Assembly (NCBI GenBank): GCA_018623155.1
Contig: JAAZVZ010000016.1
Coordinates: 1 to 52,845 of the forward strand
Direction of reading: 5' to 3'
Origin: Glaciecola sp.
GTDB taxonomy: Bacteria; Pseudomonadota; Gammaproteobacteria; Enterobacterales; Alteromonadaceae
DNA length: 52,845 nucleotides
Part shown: positions 20,750 to 33,389 of the stretch, piece after piece
How the letters are laid out: every line of letters begins with the position of its first letter
Numbering within the stretch: the first letter of the stretch is position 1
Translations under genes and position numbers: made by a program
Notes under the pieces: model-generated
The model's input: the letters and a program-made list of their open reading frames with translations, nothing else
Database searches by the model: none
What the model was told of the DNA's origin: nothing

Positions 20750-21622
20750 TTATAATCGCCAAATATCTTTTAATGCCAAGTATACCGCGTTTGCGTCTTC
20801 AAGTTGAGGATAATGACCAACATTCAACGCTTTGGTTTGCGCTTTTGGGCAATGCGCTTGAAAAGCTTCCAGCATGTGCTTACCTGAGATAGGATCGTGC
20901 ACTCCGTTTATGAAGGCGAGTTTTTCTTGATATGTTTTCATGGCCTCACCCCACTGAGATGCATAAATGGCTCTTTCATCAATATATTGCAACAGCGCAG
21001 GGATAATGTTTGGACCATTGTTGATTTGCAATAATTCCCACAAATCATGGATCAGCTGAGATGAGGGTGGTGTTTTAGGACCAAAAATCTTGGTGAAACT
21101 TTTATTCAGGGTGCGCCGTGACATGAACTGCACAAGCATGGGTCCGAGAAATGATTTTAACAAACGTTGCATTAACAAAGGACGGTGCTGGTCCGGAAAT
21201 AAACCGCCATTGAGAAATGTACATTGCTCAACACTGAACTCTGATGAAACTTGCCGGCACAATAACTCTTGCGCAACAGATACACCATAATCGTGTGCCA
21301 AAAGCACACACGCAGTAATGCCCTCAGCTCTCATATACTCTTGGGCAATATCAGCTTGCTCAACAAGGGTATAGCGGTGACCATAGGGTTTTTGAGACAA
21401 ACCAAACCCCAGAAAATCAAACGCATGACATCTAAAATTCTTGGCCAAATAAGGCCAAAGCAGATGCCAGTCATAAGTAGCACTAGGAAACCCATGAAGG
21501 AGCAAGAGGTGTGGTTTATCTTTTGCAGATTCATCTAAGGTATCTTGCCAACATGCAATCTTAAGGCCCTTGATAGTGCGAAATTGCGCTGTGGCTCGAT
21601 ACTGCTCGAGTGTGTTAAACAT
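20750..21622 (-). CDS. Alpha/beta hydrolase, MEST/epoxide-hydrolase-like
   Basis: This 290-residue alpha/beta-fold hydrolase has the oxyanion motif LLHGFPSATYDW (about 41-52). Its nucleophile elbow is LLAHDYGVSVAQE, with an aspartate at 111 instead of serine, as in haloalkane dehalogenases and epoxide hydrolases. The likely His base is in VGHYPQLEDANAV. The FDFLGFGLSQKP and LNGGLFPDQHRP segments resemble the MEST-like subgroup of unknown substrate. The frame is open from 21715, but that would overlap the upstream aldolase gene by 77 bp. The ATG at 21622 gives the usual family N-terminus and I prefer it, although no good ribosome-binding site precedes it. Confidence 0.82.
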   Translation of the reverse strand: MFNTLEQYRATAQFRTIKGLKIACWQDTLDESAKDKPHLLLLHGFPSATYDWHLLWPYLAKNFRCHAFDFLGFGLSQKPYGHRYTLVEQADIAQEYMRAEGITACVLLAHDYGVSVAQELLCRQVSSEFSVEQCTFLNGGLFPDQHRPLLMQRLLKSFLGPMLVQFMSRRTLNKSFTKIFGPKTPPSSQLIHDLWELLQINNGPNIIPALLQYIDERAIYASQWGEAMKTYQEKLAFINGVHDPISGKHMLEAFQAHCPKAQTKALNVGHYPQLEDANAVYLALKDIWRL

Positions 21623-21638
21623 TTTGCTACGGAAGCAT

Positions 21639-22394
21639 TTAGCTGCGAAACCCTGGATAATTTCGGTCGAGTTTACGTAAAATCCCAGGCCACGCCAATG
21701 CCCCTCCCATTGCATTAGTCACCTGCTCAACTTGCGCTTTTATGCCTGCCAAAATCGGTTCGGGAATACTCACTAAAGACTGACCTGTTGCTTGTGCCAT
21801 GAGTTGCACTTCACAGGCTCGTTGCATCGCATACATTCCTAAAAATGCATTGGGTATGGTATTGCCAACGGTTAGCAAACCATGATTTCGTAAAATCATA
21901 AAATTTGTATTACCTAAATCGGCAACCAACCTTACTTTCTCATCTGGATTCAGAGCAATCCCTTCATAATCGTGATAACTCAAATTGCTTAGGGGAAACA
22001 AAGCGGTTTGAGAGTATGGTTGTAATCCATCTTCTAGTACAGATACTGCAACCCCTGCATTGGTGTGCAAATGCAATACACATTGAGCATCCTCGCGTGC
22101 CTCATGTACTGCTGAGTGAATGGTAAATCCCGCTGGATTCACATCAAACTCACTATCCATCACTTTATTGCCATGCAAGTCAACTTTGACTAAAGATGAA
22201 GCCGTAATTTCTTCAAACATCATTCCATAAGGATTGACCAAAAAATGATGTTCTGGGCCAGGCACACGTGCTGATATATGAGTGAAGATCAAATCATCCC
22301 AGCCGTAATGAGCAACAATTCGATAACACGCAGCCAAATCTACTCTGGTTTGCCATTCGGCCTCCGAAACGCGCTGTTGCACAGTCTGTGTCAT
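21639..22394 (-). CDS. Class II aldolase/adducin-family protein
   Basis: This 251-residue protein has the class II aldolase/adducin fold used by fuculose- and ribulose-phosphate epimerases/aldolases. Zinc ligands are expected in CVLHLHTNAGVAVS (His108, His110) and in LRNHGLLTVG. FTHISARVPGPEHHFLVNPYG is the family's substrate-side segment. The nearest relatives I recognise are the stand-alone adducin-like proteins widespread in proteobacteria, whose substrate is unknown. It heads a run with the hydrolase, pdxB and asd, spaced 16, 10 and 21 bp. Confidence 0.85.
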   Translation of the reverse strand: MTQTVQQRVSEAEWQTRVDLAACYRIVAHYGWDDLIFTHISARVPGPEHHFLVNPYGMMFEEITASSLVKVDLHGNKVMDSEFDVNPAGFTIHSAVHEAREDAQCVLHLHTNAGVAVSVLEDGLQPYSQTALFPLSNLSYHDYEGIALNPDEKVRLVADLGNTNFMILRNHGLLTVGNTIPNAFLGMYAMQRACEVQLMAQATGQSLVSIPEPILAGIKAQVEQVTNAMGGALAWPGILRKLDRNYPGFRS

Positions 22395-22486
22395 AAAGTA
22401 ATTCCTTAAATTATAATCATGAATTCAAATTAGCACATGTTATTAAAATGTAAATCACTTTTTCTCTTCAGAATTATAAATAACAC

Positions 22487-22514
22487 AAAAAAGCCCGCAC
22501 TTTATGCGGGCTTT
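22487..22514 (-). terminator. Intrinsic terminator after fabB
   Basis: On the minus strand AAAGCCCGCA pairs with TGCGGGCTTT around a short loop, followed by a T run. It lies 20 bp past the fabB stop and separates fabB from the aldolase operon. Confidence 0.85.
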
Positions 22515-22533
22515 GCAATAGGATAAATAGATA

Positions 22534-23748
22534 TTATGCTTCGTAGCGTTTGAACACTAACGTTGCGTTGGTACCGCCAAAACCAAAACTATTCGACATG
22601 ACCGTATTGAGTCGTTGTTCACGTGTTTCCAAGACGATATCGAGGCCCTTGGCTGCTTCATCAAGGGTATCTACATTGATAGAAGGCGCGATAAATTCGT
22701 GCTCTAACATCAACAAACTGTATATCGCTTCGTGTACGCCTGCCGCTCCCAAACTGTGTCCCGTCATGGCTTTCGTTGCACTGATCGCAGGTGAACTTTC
22801 ACCGAATACTTCTTGGATGGCTTTGAGCTCTTGTACATCACCTACAGGTGTAGACGTACCATGAGTATTCAAATATTCAACGGGGCTATCTAAATTTTGC
22901 ATCGCCATTTGCATACAGCGGATTGCACCTTCGCCAGATGGGGCAACCATATCGTAGCCATCTGATGTGGCGCCATAGCCAACAATTTCAGCATAAATGT
23001 GCGCGCCACGTGCTAATGCATGTTCTAATTCTTCGACGACGACCATACCACCACCGCCAGAACTGACAAAACCATCTCTATCGGCATCATAGGTGCGAGA
23101 GGCTTTTTCAGGTGAGTCATTGTAAGAAGATGATAACGCTCCCATTGCATCAAACTGACCTGACAACGCCCAATGCAGTTCTTCACCACCGCCGGCAAAT
23201 ACCACATCTTGCTTGTTGAGCTGGATCATTTCCAAGGCATTGCCAATACAATGAGCAGACGTCGCACAGGCAGAAGAAATAGAATAATTCACGCCTTTAA
23301 TTTTGAATGGTGTTGCCAAACACGCCGAAACCGTCGAGCCCATACAACGTGTAACCATATAAGGACCAACACGACGGACTCCACGTTCACGTAGAACGTC
23401 AGCTGAATCGACTTGATTCTGTGAAGAAGCACCGCCAGAACCAGCAATAATCCCCGTACGCAAATTAGAAACTTGTTCTTCACTTAAGCCAGAATCTTTG
23501 ACGGCTTGCTCCATCGCTAAATAAGAATAAGCAGCAGCATCACCCATAAATCGCATTTGTTTGCGGTCAATGTGTTCTTTTAAATCGAGGTCTACTTTGC
23601 CCCAAACTTGGCTGCGTAACCCTTTTTCTGCAAATTGCTCGGAAAAAGAAATACCTGACTTACCGGCTTTCAACGATGCAAGAACTTCGTCTGCATTATT
23701 ACCAATACTGGAGACGATCCCCAATCCAGTGATAACTGCTCTTCTCAT
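22534..23748 (-). CDS. fabB: Beta-ketoacyl-ACP synthase I
   Basis: FabB condenses acyl-ACP with malonyl-ACP and is essential for elongating unsaturated intermediates. The 404-residue protein has the nucleophile Cys161 in [16 protein letters not shown] and the two histidines in [12 protein letters not shown] and [12 protein letters not shown]. The C-terminal [13 protein letters not shown] is typical. It is divergent from mnmC, as in E. coli. The 165 bp upstream contain sequences resembling FadR and FabR sites (separate entry). Confidence 0.97.
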   Translation of the reverse strand: MRRAVITGLGIVSSIGNNADEVLASLKAGKSGISFSEQFAEKGLRSQVWGKVDLDLKEHIDRKQMRFMGDAAAYSYLAMEQAVKDSGLSEEQVSNLRTGIIAGSGGASSQNQVDSADVLRERGVRRVGPYMVTRCMGSTVSACLATPFKIKGVNYSISSACATSAHCIGNALEMIQLNKQDVVFAGGGEELHWALSGQFDAMGALSSSYNDSPEKASRTYDADRDGFVSSGGGGMVVVEELEHALARGAHIYAEIVGYGATSDGYDMVAPSGEGAIRCMQMAMQNLDSPVEYLNTHGTSTPVGDVQELKAIQEVFGESSPAISATKAMTGHSLGAAGVHEAIYSLLMLEHEFIAPSINVDTLDEAAKGLDIVLETREQRLNTVMSNSFGFGGTNATLVFKRYEA

Positions 23749-23762
23749 GACTTACCTTATCA

Positions 23763-23825
23763 ATTATAAATATAAACTATCGTGCACAGTGTACGTGAAA
23801 AAAATGTAAAACTGGTCTGCTTTTT
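23763..23825 (-). promoter_or_regulatory. Candidate fabB promoter with FabR- and FadR-like sites
   Basis: On the minus strand a perfect TATAAT occupies 23768-23763. Upstream, 23781-23795 is an imperfect palindrome (CGTGCAC/GTGTACG) whose minus-strand reading CGTACACTGTGCACG resembles the FabR operator type. Further upstream, 23810-23825 reads AACTGGTCTGCTTTTT on the plus strand. This contains a full FadR half-site (AACTGGTCnG) with a poor second half. In E. coli FadR activates and FabR represses fabB from adjacent sites, and a FadR gene is present here at 33390-34100. No good -35 is visible, which would suit an activator-dependent promoter. The operator assignments are inference. Confidence 0.35.
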
Positions 23826-23913
23826 AGGCTTATACAAAATCAAACCCACTGACATCATAGCAAATTCATTTTACAATGCTACACACAGGCCACTACAAGT
23901 ATTCTAATTCACC

Positions 23914-25905
23914 ATGCCCATTGAACATGCCAAAGTCAGTTTTAAACAAAATGGTACTCCCATTGCCGATGCGTTCGATGATGTGTATTTCAACGATGGC
24001 GATGGCCTGCGTGAGACAGATTATGTTTTTATTGAGCATAATCGACTCCCGCAAAGATGGATAGAACATACTCAATTTACGTTTGTGATTGCCGAAACCG
24101 GATTTGGCTCTGGCTTAAATTGCTTGAGGGCTATGCAGCATTTTGCCCAGTTTAGAAAAAACCACCCCGATTTGCCATGTCGCCACCTGCATCTTATCAG
24201 TACCGAAAAATACCCTCTGCAAGTCACTGATTTGCAGACTGCACTTGCCCAATATCCTAGTCTAAACGATTTAACTCAACAGTTAATTGCACAATATCCT
24301 GTGGCGATTGAAGGTTGCCATCGTTTGGAATTTTCTATCGATACTACGCGCATTTCTTTGGACCTTTGGTTTGGTGATATTTTGACCACCCTGCCTTCTT
24401 TACCAATGGAAACCGATGGCCTTGTGGATGCATGGTTTTTAGATGGATTTGCCCCCAGCAAAAATCCAGAAATGTGGCAACCAGAGCTGTTTGAAGCAAT
24501 GGCCAGATTGTCTAATTTCAATGCGACTATCGCCACATTTACCGCCTCGGGTATTGTCAAACGCGGATTGTCTGAGATGGGGTTTACTGTCAAAAAAGTC
24601 AAAGGCTTTGGTCGCAAACGCGAAATGATCATCGCGATTTTAGAGCAAAGACCTAAGCAAACAACCGAGAATAGAGCCCCTTACTATGCTCGCCTGCCGT
24701 GTGCATACAGGCAACAAACTATCCGAATAGTGGGAGGTGGCATCGCCAGTGGCACTATCGCTTTGCAAGCCGTTAGAATGGGTTTAAAGGTAGAAATCTA
24801 CTGCCGTGATGAGCAATTAGCACAGGGTGCCTCAGGTAACCACAGTGGTGGCCTTTATCCACAATTGACCAGTGATATTTCCATCGCGAGTTTGATTCAA
24901 GCTCATTGTTTTGGTTATGCGATGCGCTTTTACAATGACTTACTCTCTAGGCAAGATTTTGGGTATGAGCAGTGTGGTGTGCTTTTACTCGCTCATTCCG
25001 ATGCCGTTAAACAGCGTCAATGGCAACTGCAACAAAAAGGGCTTTGGCCATCTGAACTAGTCAAGAACATTGATGCAAAACAAGCGTCAAAGCTGGCAGG
25101 GGTTGAGCTTCATCATGACGGCTTATTCGTCCCGCAAGGTGGTTGGGTCGATCCACCAAGTCTTGTCAATGCATTGATCGAGCAAGCCAAACTTGAAGGT
25201 GATTGCACGCTTCATACCCTTAACCACATCAGTAATGAAACAATCCAAACTTGGCAAGCTAAAGACATATCCGTCGTCATAGCAATGGGGCATCACAGCT
25301 CCCAGTTACAGAGCCTTGCCCCCATCCCCTATCGCTTGGTAAAAGGTCAAATAGAACATGTCCCAAGCAACGAACAATCTCAATATCTTCGCGCAGTAAT
25401 TTGCCATAAAGGTTATTTTACGCCCGCATATAATGGATATCATGCGCTGGGCTCAACCTACGACAAAAGCAAGATCGACTCACAATACCGAACAGAAGAC
25501 GCACAGATAAACTGGCATACTCACGATAAAGTGATGGCGGGACATACTTGGTATGATACGTTAGAGCGAGACACTCACGGAAGAGCTTCGGTGAGATGCA
25601 GCACACCTGACCATCAACCTTTACTAGGCGCTCTCCCCAATATACTCCGACAAATGGACGAATATCAGGCGTTGTATAAAGCGTTACCATTACATCATTA
25701 CCCGCTGCCTGTTAATTATAATAATCTCTATTTATTCACAGGTCTGGGTTCAAGGGGGCTAACTACAGCTCCCTTACTCAGTGCGGTGCTCCTTGCAGAA
25801 ATTACAGGTAAGCCTCTACCCATGTCACAAGCACTTCTTGATGCATTACAGCCCAATCGTTTTTTGATCCGCTCATTGATAAGACAAGCTCCTTACGAAA
25901 CTTGA
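23914..25905 (+). CDS. mnmC: Bifunctional tRNA mnm5s2U biosynthesis protein MnmC
   Basis: MnmC completes 5-methylaminomethyl-2-thiouridine at the wobble position. Its FAD domain removes the carboxymethyl group of cmnm5s2U and its methyltransferase domain methylates the product. The 663-residue protein has both parts. The N-terminal Rossmann methyltransferase has AETGFGSGLNCLRAM (about residues 53-67) and DAWFLDGFAPSKNPEMW. The C-terminal DAO-type oxidase has the FAD loop IRIVGGGIASGTIAL (about 270-284) and GASGNHSGGLYPQL. The terminal LFTGLGSRGLTTAPLL closes the FAD site. It is divergent from fabB, as in E. coli. Confidence 0.96.
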   Translation: MPIEHAKVSFKQNGTPIADAFDDVYFNDGDGLRETDYVFIEHNRLPQRWIEHTQFTFVIAETGFGSGLNCLRAMQHFAQFRKNHPDLPCRHLHLISTEKYPLQVTDLQTALAQYPSLNDLTQQLIAQYPVAIEGCHRLEFSIDTTRISLDLWFGDILTTLPSLPMETDGLVDAWFLDGFAPSKNPEMWQPELFEAMARLSNFNATIATFTASGIVKRGLSEMGFTVKKVKGFGRKREMIIAILEQRPKQTTENRAPYYARLPCAYRQQTIRIVGGGIASGTIALQAVRMGLKVEIYCRDEQLAQGASGNHSGGLYPQLTSDISIASLIQAHCFGYAMRFYNDLLSRQDFGYEQCGVLLLAHSDAVKQRQWQLQQKGLWPSELVKNIDAKQASKLAGVELHHDGLFVPQGGWVDPPSLVNALIEQAKLEGDCTLHTLNHISNETIQTWQAKDISVVIAMGHHSSQLQSLAPIPYRLVKGQIEHVPSNEQSQYLRAVICHKGYFTPAYNGYHALGSTYDKSKIDSQYRTEDAQINWHTHDKVMAGHTWYDTLERDTHGRASVRCSTPDHQPLLGALPNILRQMDEYQALYKALPLHHYPLPVNYNNLYLFTGLGSRGLTTAPLLSAVLLAEITGKPLPMSQALLDALQPNRFLIRSLIRQAPYET

Positions 25906-25936
25906 TAAATCACACAGACAAGGGCATTTTTGTTAG

Positions 25937-26224
25937 CTATTCAGCAATCAGGGTTTGCCACAAAGTATAAACACTTTTTTGCTCATCTGGCGTCAGCTCT
26001 CCATTAGCAAACGCCTTACCTAGGCTTTGGAGCATTATCGTATCCATTAGCAATACACTTGGTTCAGGCTGAGCCATGGTTTGCACAATGACCAAATCAA
26101 AATGCCCGTGTAAATAACTCGCAAAAAATAACTCGTCATCATTGACTAAATTCACTGCATTAAGCAGCTGCTCTTCAATCGTTTCAATTTTTTGCTCGAC
26201 TGCAAAAATAGCGTCAGCATGCAT
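25937..26224 (-). CDS. yfcL: YfcL family protein
   Basis: This 95-residue acidic protein resembles E. coli YfcL in size and position (beside mnmC and epmC/yfcM). It has no signal peptide or membrane segment, and secondary structure looks mostly helical (EQKIETIEEQLLNAV, DEQKSVYTLWQTLI). No enzymatic motif is visible and the function is unknown. It starts inside the last 11 bp of the NAD-kinase-like gene, so the two are translationally coupled. Confidence 0.8.
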   Translation of the reverse strand: MHADAIFAVEQKIETIEEQLLNAVNLVNDDELFFASYLHGHFDLVIVQTMAQPEPSVLLMDTIMLQSLGKAFANGELTPDEQKSVYTLWQTLIAE

Positions 26225-27359
26225 AGTCGACTCCTAATCGATAAAATACCTTATCGCGGTATCCTGTGGTGATTTCAATGACACCTGATAACGCCTCATC
26301 CAAAGTGGGGTCACTCGTATCACACACCAAAGGTCGCTGATTCAGAGCATGCAGTTTTTGTTTAGTAGCAATAATGATGATGTTTTCCCGGCCTATCGTT
26401 CGGATCACTTCAGGACTGAGTTGTTGATTACCTCGCCCAAAAACGTGCCCCTGACCGCCGATCAAGGTGATGATAAGCTTTGTAGGCGTCTCTTTTACCA
26501 ACTCCAACAATTCAGATGCAGTGACATCTCGTGCAATATTGACAAAATCTTTAACTACATCGACCCCTAAGAGGGTATTGGCACAACCTAATTCGTTTGC
26601 AACAAAATCGACTGTAGAGCCAGAACCCATGACAAATAAATGCTCTGGATAGTCCTGCATCATCTCTTCGACTTCAGCTGCCAAATCAGCTAGAACAAGT
26701 TCATCTGATTCTTTGCCACCCATTTTGACAGCTTGAACGTATTGAAGTGCTTCAGGAATCATCATTTCACCATAGAGTTTCGCCACGACTCGACCTTCGC
26801 GAAACTGTTGCTCATCAATATCTTTGACCTCACCATACATGGCTGACACTAACTCGCCGTTTAGCATCAATTGAATGACTTGACCAGCTGCTTTTGCAGA
26901 AATTGCAAAGACGCCACTATGGATTTTACACCCCGTTGGAATACCTAACACTGGACAGCGATTATCAAATACACTGCAGACATTCCTAGCTGTACCATCG
27001 CCGCCAGCAAACACTAACAAATCTACACCTGCTGCCATTATAGACTGCACCGCTTGTATCGTATCTTCTGCTTCGGTTTGAGGATGTTCAGCTTGGTATA
27101 CCACTTGCACATCCTGCACGCATTTTTGAGCCACGTTTTGCCCCAAATCACCAGACGCAGTAATAATAGACAAAGCATCAAGATTCTGAGTAATTTGTGC
27201 GAGTGATGTGTGTGTTTTGGAACCCGCTAATGGTTGAGCTCCAGCTGCCAGAGCTTGCTCCCTGACTTCTCGGCCGTCACTCCCTTTTAGTGCGACTGCA
27301 CCACCAATACCTGAAAAAGGGTTAACAATTAATCCTAGACGAAACTTACGTTGAAGCAT
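26214..27359 (-). CDS. ATP-NAD kinase family protein
   Basis: This 381-residue protein belongs to the NAD kinase/diacylglycerol kinase-like superfamily. It has LGLIVNPFSGIGGAVALKG near the N-terminus (about 8-26) and the nucleotide motif FAGGDGTARNV (about 115-125). Further along are LGIPTGCKIHSGVFA, GSGSTVDFVANELG and LLGVDVV. It is not the housekeeping NadK, which is about 290 residues and differs around these motifs. It belongs to the longer 'ATP-NAD/AcoX kinase' group whose substrate is not settled. Its start overlaps the epmC stop by one base and its end overlaps yfcL, placing it firmly in the EF-P modification gene's operon. Confidence 0.85.
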   Translation of the reverse strand: MLQRKFRLGLIVNPFSGIGGAVALKGSDGREVREQALAAGAQPLAGSKTHTSLAQITQNLDALSIITASGDLGQNVAQKCVQDVQVVYQAEHPQTEAEDTIQAVQSIMAAGVDLLVFAGGDGTARNVCSVFDNRCPVLGIPTGCKIHSGVFAISAKAAGQVIQLMLNGELVSAMYGEVKDIDEQQFREGRVVAKLYGEMMIPEALQYVQAVKMGGKESDELVLADLAAEVEEMMQDYPEHLFVMGSGSTVDFVANELGCANTLLGVDVVKDFVNIARDVTASELLELVKETPTKLIITLIGGQGHVFGRGNQQLSPEVIRTIGRENIIIIATKQKLHALNQRPLVCDTSDPTLDEALSGVIEITTGYRDKVFYRLGVDYAC

Positions 27360-27949
27360 TATGAACGGTCCAGAGATAGAGAATAATGTTCACTCATTTT
27401 ATCAATATCGCGTTGCGCTCTAGTTTGCATACTGACAATAACATCTCGTTGGTAATTTGCTCGTAATATATTGATAAAGTGCTCTGCTCGTTTTGGAAAT
27501 CCGGATGTTAACATTTGTGTAAGCTCGTTAGCCACTGCAGTTTTAAATCCCAGAGCATCCTGTGGCGCGCCATTGAGGTTATCCAGCGAAAAATGAAACG
27601 GAAAATCACACGCCATGGAAAACGCCCATTCAATCGCTTGAGGCTTTACCTCAACTGTCTCAAACGCTTTCTGCTCAGATTCATTGCGACCATCAGGCTT
27701 ATACCAATAGCCATAATCAATGTGTTGACGTCTTTCCTCACCGGCAATACACCAATGTGCAATCTCATGCAGTGCACTGGCAAAAAAACCATGAGCAAAA
27801 ACGACCTGATGGTAATCACATTCTTTGTTTGCGGGTAGATATATTGGCTCATCTTGGCCACGCACAAGGCGTGTATTATATTCACCATAAAAAGTATCAT
27901 CAAACAGTCGTATTAAAACTTCAGGATGATGACGGTCCGAGTAATTCAC
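27359..27949 (-). CDS. epmC: Elongation factor P hydroxylase
   Basis: EpmC (YfcM) hydroxylates the beta-lysylated lysine of EF-P, the last step of the EpmA/EpmB/EpmC pathway. The 196-residue protein (E. coli 182) contains the metal motif SALHEIAHWCIAGEERR (about 69-85), with the His-Glu-x-x-His pattern. GYWYKPDGRNESEQKAFE and EVKPQAIEW follow, all typical of the family. epmA and epmB are not in this window. It heads the operon with the NAD-kinase-like gene and yfcL and is divergent from a thioesterase gene. Confidence 0.92.
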   Translation of the reverse strand: MNYSDRHHPEVLIRLFDDTFYGEYNTRLVRGQDEPIYLPANKECDYHQVVFAHGFFASALHEIAHWCIAGEERRQHIDYGYWYKPDGRNESEQKAFETVEVKPQAIEWAFSMACDFPFHFSLDNLNGAPQDALGFKTAVANELTQMLTSGFPKRAEHFINILRANYQRDVIVSMQTRAQRDIDKMSEHYSLSLDRS

Positions 27950-28041
27950 AAAATTTCACTCACTAACATAATATTTGTTATTCTAGGGTATTATACGGAA
28001 TTGTACTCAAAGTTTAATTTATAATTAATAACAACAGGCAT

Positions 28042-28470
28042 ATGACAACATCGTTTACCCTTCAGTGGAGACCTTCTAAAACGGATATCGACCACTATGG
28101 ACACGTAAATAATTCTATCTACGTTAAACAGTTAGAGACCACTGCGTGGGCACATTCAAATGCGTTAGGCTTGGATTTTAAACAATATCAACAGCTTGAC
28201 GCAGGCATGGTAATCACTCACCACGATATTCATTACCTTTACCCTGTATGGTTAGACGATATTATCACCTGCTGCACGCATATTATTGAGTGTGACGGTA
28301 AATTGCGATTATCCCGTGGTTTCGAGTTTCGCAATCAACATGACCAAATTGTGTTGCGAGCCCAAACAGATTTTGCGTGCATTACATTGAGTACGGGTAA
28401 ACCCAGAAGAATGCCGTCACTTTTTGCGGAAACCTATGGTTCTGTGTGTGTAACAGAGACATCAACATAA
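28042..28470 (+). CDS. Hotdog-fold acyl-CoA thioesterase
   Basis: This 142-residue protein has the 4-hydroxybenzoyl-CoA thioesterase-type hotdog motif: TDIDHYGHVNNSIYVKQLE near residues 15-33, with the acidic residue and the GHVNNxxY signature. It also has the strand pattern YLYPVWLDDIITCCTHI and RAQTDFACITLSTGKPRRMP. Such enzymes hydrolyse acyl-CoAs or acyl-ACPs; the substrate cannot be inferred. Its stop overlaps the start of the next gene (ATAATGA), so it is co-translated with a membrane-anchored protease. Confidence 0.88.
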   Translation: MTTSFTLQWRPSKTDIDHYGHVNNSIYVKQLETTAWAHSNALGLDFKQYQQLDAGMVITHHDIHYLYPVWLDDIITCCTHIIECDGKLRLSRGFEFRNQHDQIVLRAQTDFACITLSTGKPRRMPSLFAETYGSVCVTETST

Positions 28471-29582
28471 TGACCCGTTTTTTACTCTTTTTACTGGCTC
28501 TTTCCATTAGCCTGAATATATTTTTGTTCTTTATTGTTAACAAGAATGCCAATCTTCAATTATCAGAAGCTAGCCACGTTCACCAAGCTATCAAATCAGA
28601 CCAACAATCACCTATCGCATCCGCAACTCCATCGTCTTCTGAGCAAAGAATGGCATCTTCCACTAGAGAAGATTTAAGACAAACCATCTTCAGCTTATAT
28701 CAGCAGCAGCAATGGCAACGTCTAGGTGCTCACCTAACTGAATACCTTGCGGATCACCCTCGAGATTGGCCAGTATTATTTATTGAAGGACAATATCTCA
28801 TCCATACACAGACAAGTGCCGTCGGTATTGCCTTTCTCTATCAGCTACTCAACCAAGTAGATGATGTGGGTATGGCTAAACAGATCCATGAATTTATTGA
28901 AGTGCACACACAAAGCCTCATTCGAGCGTTAGTATTCAATCAAGACTGGTACGCATTATCATTGTTACTTGAACCTTTAATTCAAGTTGATCCGCTCCAT
29001 CGAGGATTCATTGAGCATTTAGCGATGAGCTACGCTGAACAGGATCTGCCCAATGCGATGTTCAATACGCTCGGAGCAGTTACCCCTGAGGATGTAATAT
29101 ATCAGCGTGTTGTTCGGCGTTGGCAAGAACAGTTTGGTAATACAAACGACACTCAAGAGAGTGAGGATACATCAGCGCATCAAAATTGGCTCCAACCCTC
29201 AATTGTTTCTCTTATACCATACGGAAATCAATGGCTGAGTAAAATGACGTTAGGCGGACAGGAAATGACTCTGCTTTTGGATACAGGTGCATCTACTATT
29301 GCAATAGGGCAAAATGCGTTCACCAACATCGCGAGTTCTGACAAACGATTTTTAGGACGCATTGTGGTAAATACTGCAAATGGGCAAAGCCAAGGGGAAT
29401 TATATCGCTTGCGCGGAGCATCTTTTTGGGGGTGGCAATTTCAGGAAATCGATATTGTGGTGCTCAATCAAGCAGAATTAGCAAGTGACTTTGATGGATT
29501 ATTGGGCATGAATCTACTGAATCGTTTTGCCTGGCAACTCGATGCAGTTAATGGCAAGCTGTTGCTTGCCAAACGCGAATAA
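28470..29582 (+). CDS. Membrane-anchored retropepsin-like aspartic protease
   Basis: Starting at the ATG that overlaps the thioesterase stop, this has 370 residues. An N-terminal uncleaved signal anchor (about 3-25, LFLLALSISLNIFLFFIV) is followed by a Ser/Gln-rich linker. A helical, TPR-like middle spans about 60-210. A C-terminal single retroviral-type aspartic protease domain has LLLDTGASTIAIG, with Asp271 as the likely catalytic residue, and the second hydrophobic motif FDGLLGMNLL. Proteins of this clan work as homodimers. Orientation predicts a periplasmic protease. The frame is open 8 codons upstream (28446), but the overlap and the missing extension in relatives favour 28470. Confidence 0.85.
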   Translation: MTRFLLFLLALSISLNIFLFFIVNKNANLQLSEASHVHQAIKSDQQSPIASATPSSSEQRMASSTREDLRQTIFSLYQQQQWQRLGAHLTEYLADHPRDWPVLFIEGQYLIHTQTSAVGIAFLYQLLNQVDDVGMAKQIHEFIEVHTQSLIRALVFNQDWYALSLLLEPLIQVDPLHRGFIEHLAMSYAEQDLPNAMFNTLGAVTPEDVIYQRVVRRWQEQFGNTNDTQESEDTSAHQNWLQPSIVSLIPYGNQWLSKMTLGGQEMTLLLDTGASTIAIGQNAFTNIASSDKRFLGRIVVNTANGQSQGELYRLRGASFWGWQFQEIDIVVLNQAELASDFDGLLGMNLLNRFAWQLDAVNGKLLLAKRE

Positions 29583-29606
29583 AGCATGCGCAGTAGACAT
29601 ATATAG

Positions 29607-33279
<3,673 letters not shown>

Positions 33280-33389
33280 AACTTCCCCCTAAAAACTCAT
33301 CGTACCAGTCTAACAAAGTTACCGGAAAGCTGTGAAGAGGAAAGTGCAATTTATTTAAAAAATTGTAACAGTCATGTTACTTGATTTGT

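Noticed and set aside
24276-24632. Minus-strand ORF of 118 codons
   Set aside because: Shadow frame within the methyltransferase domain of mnmC.
33300-33325. Possible FadR site upstream of the GMC oxidoreductase gene (TACCAGTCTAACAAAGTT)
   Set aside because: Only about half of the consensus positions fit in either orientation; too weak to annotate without a matrix scan.
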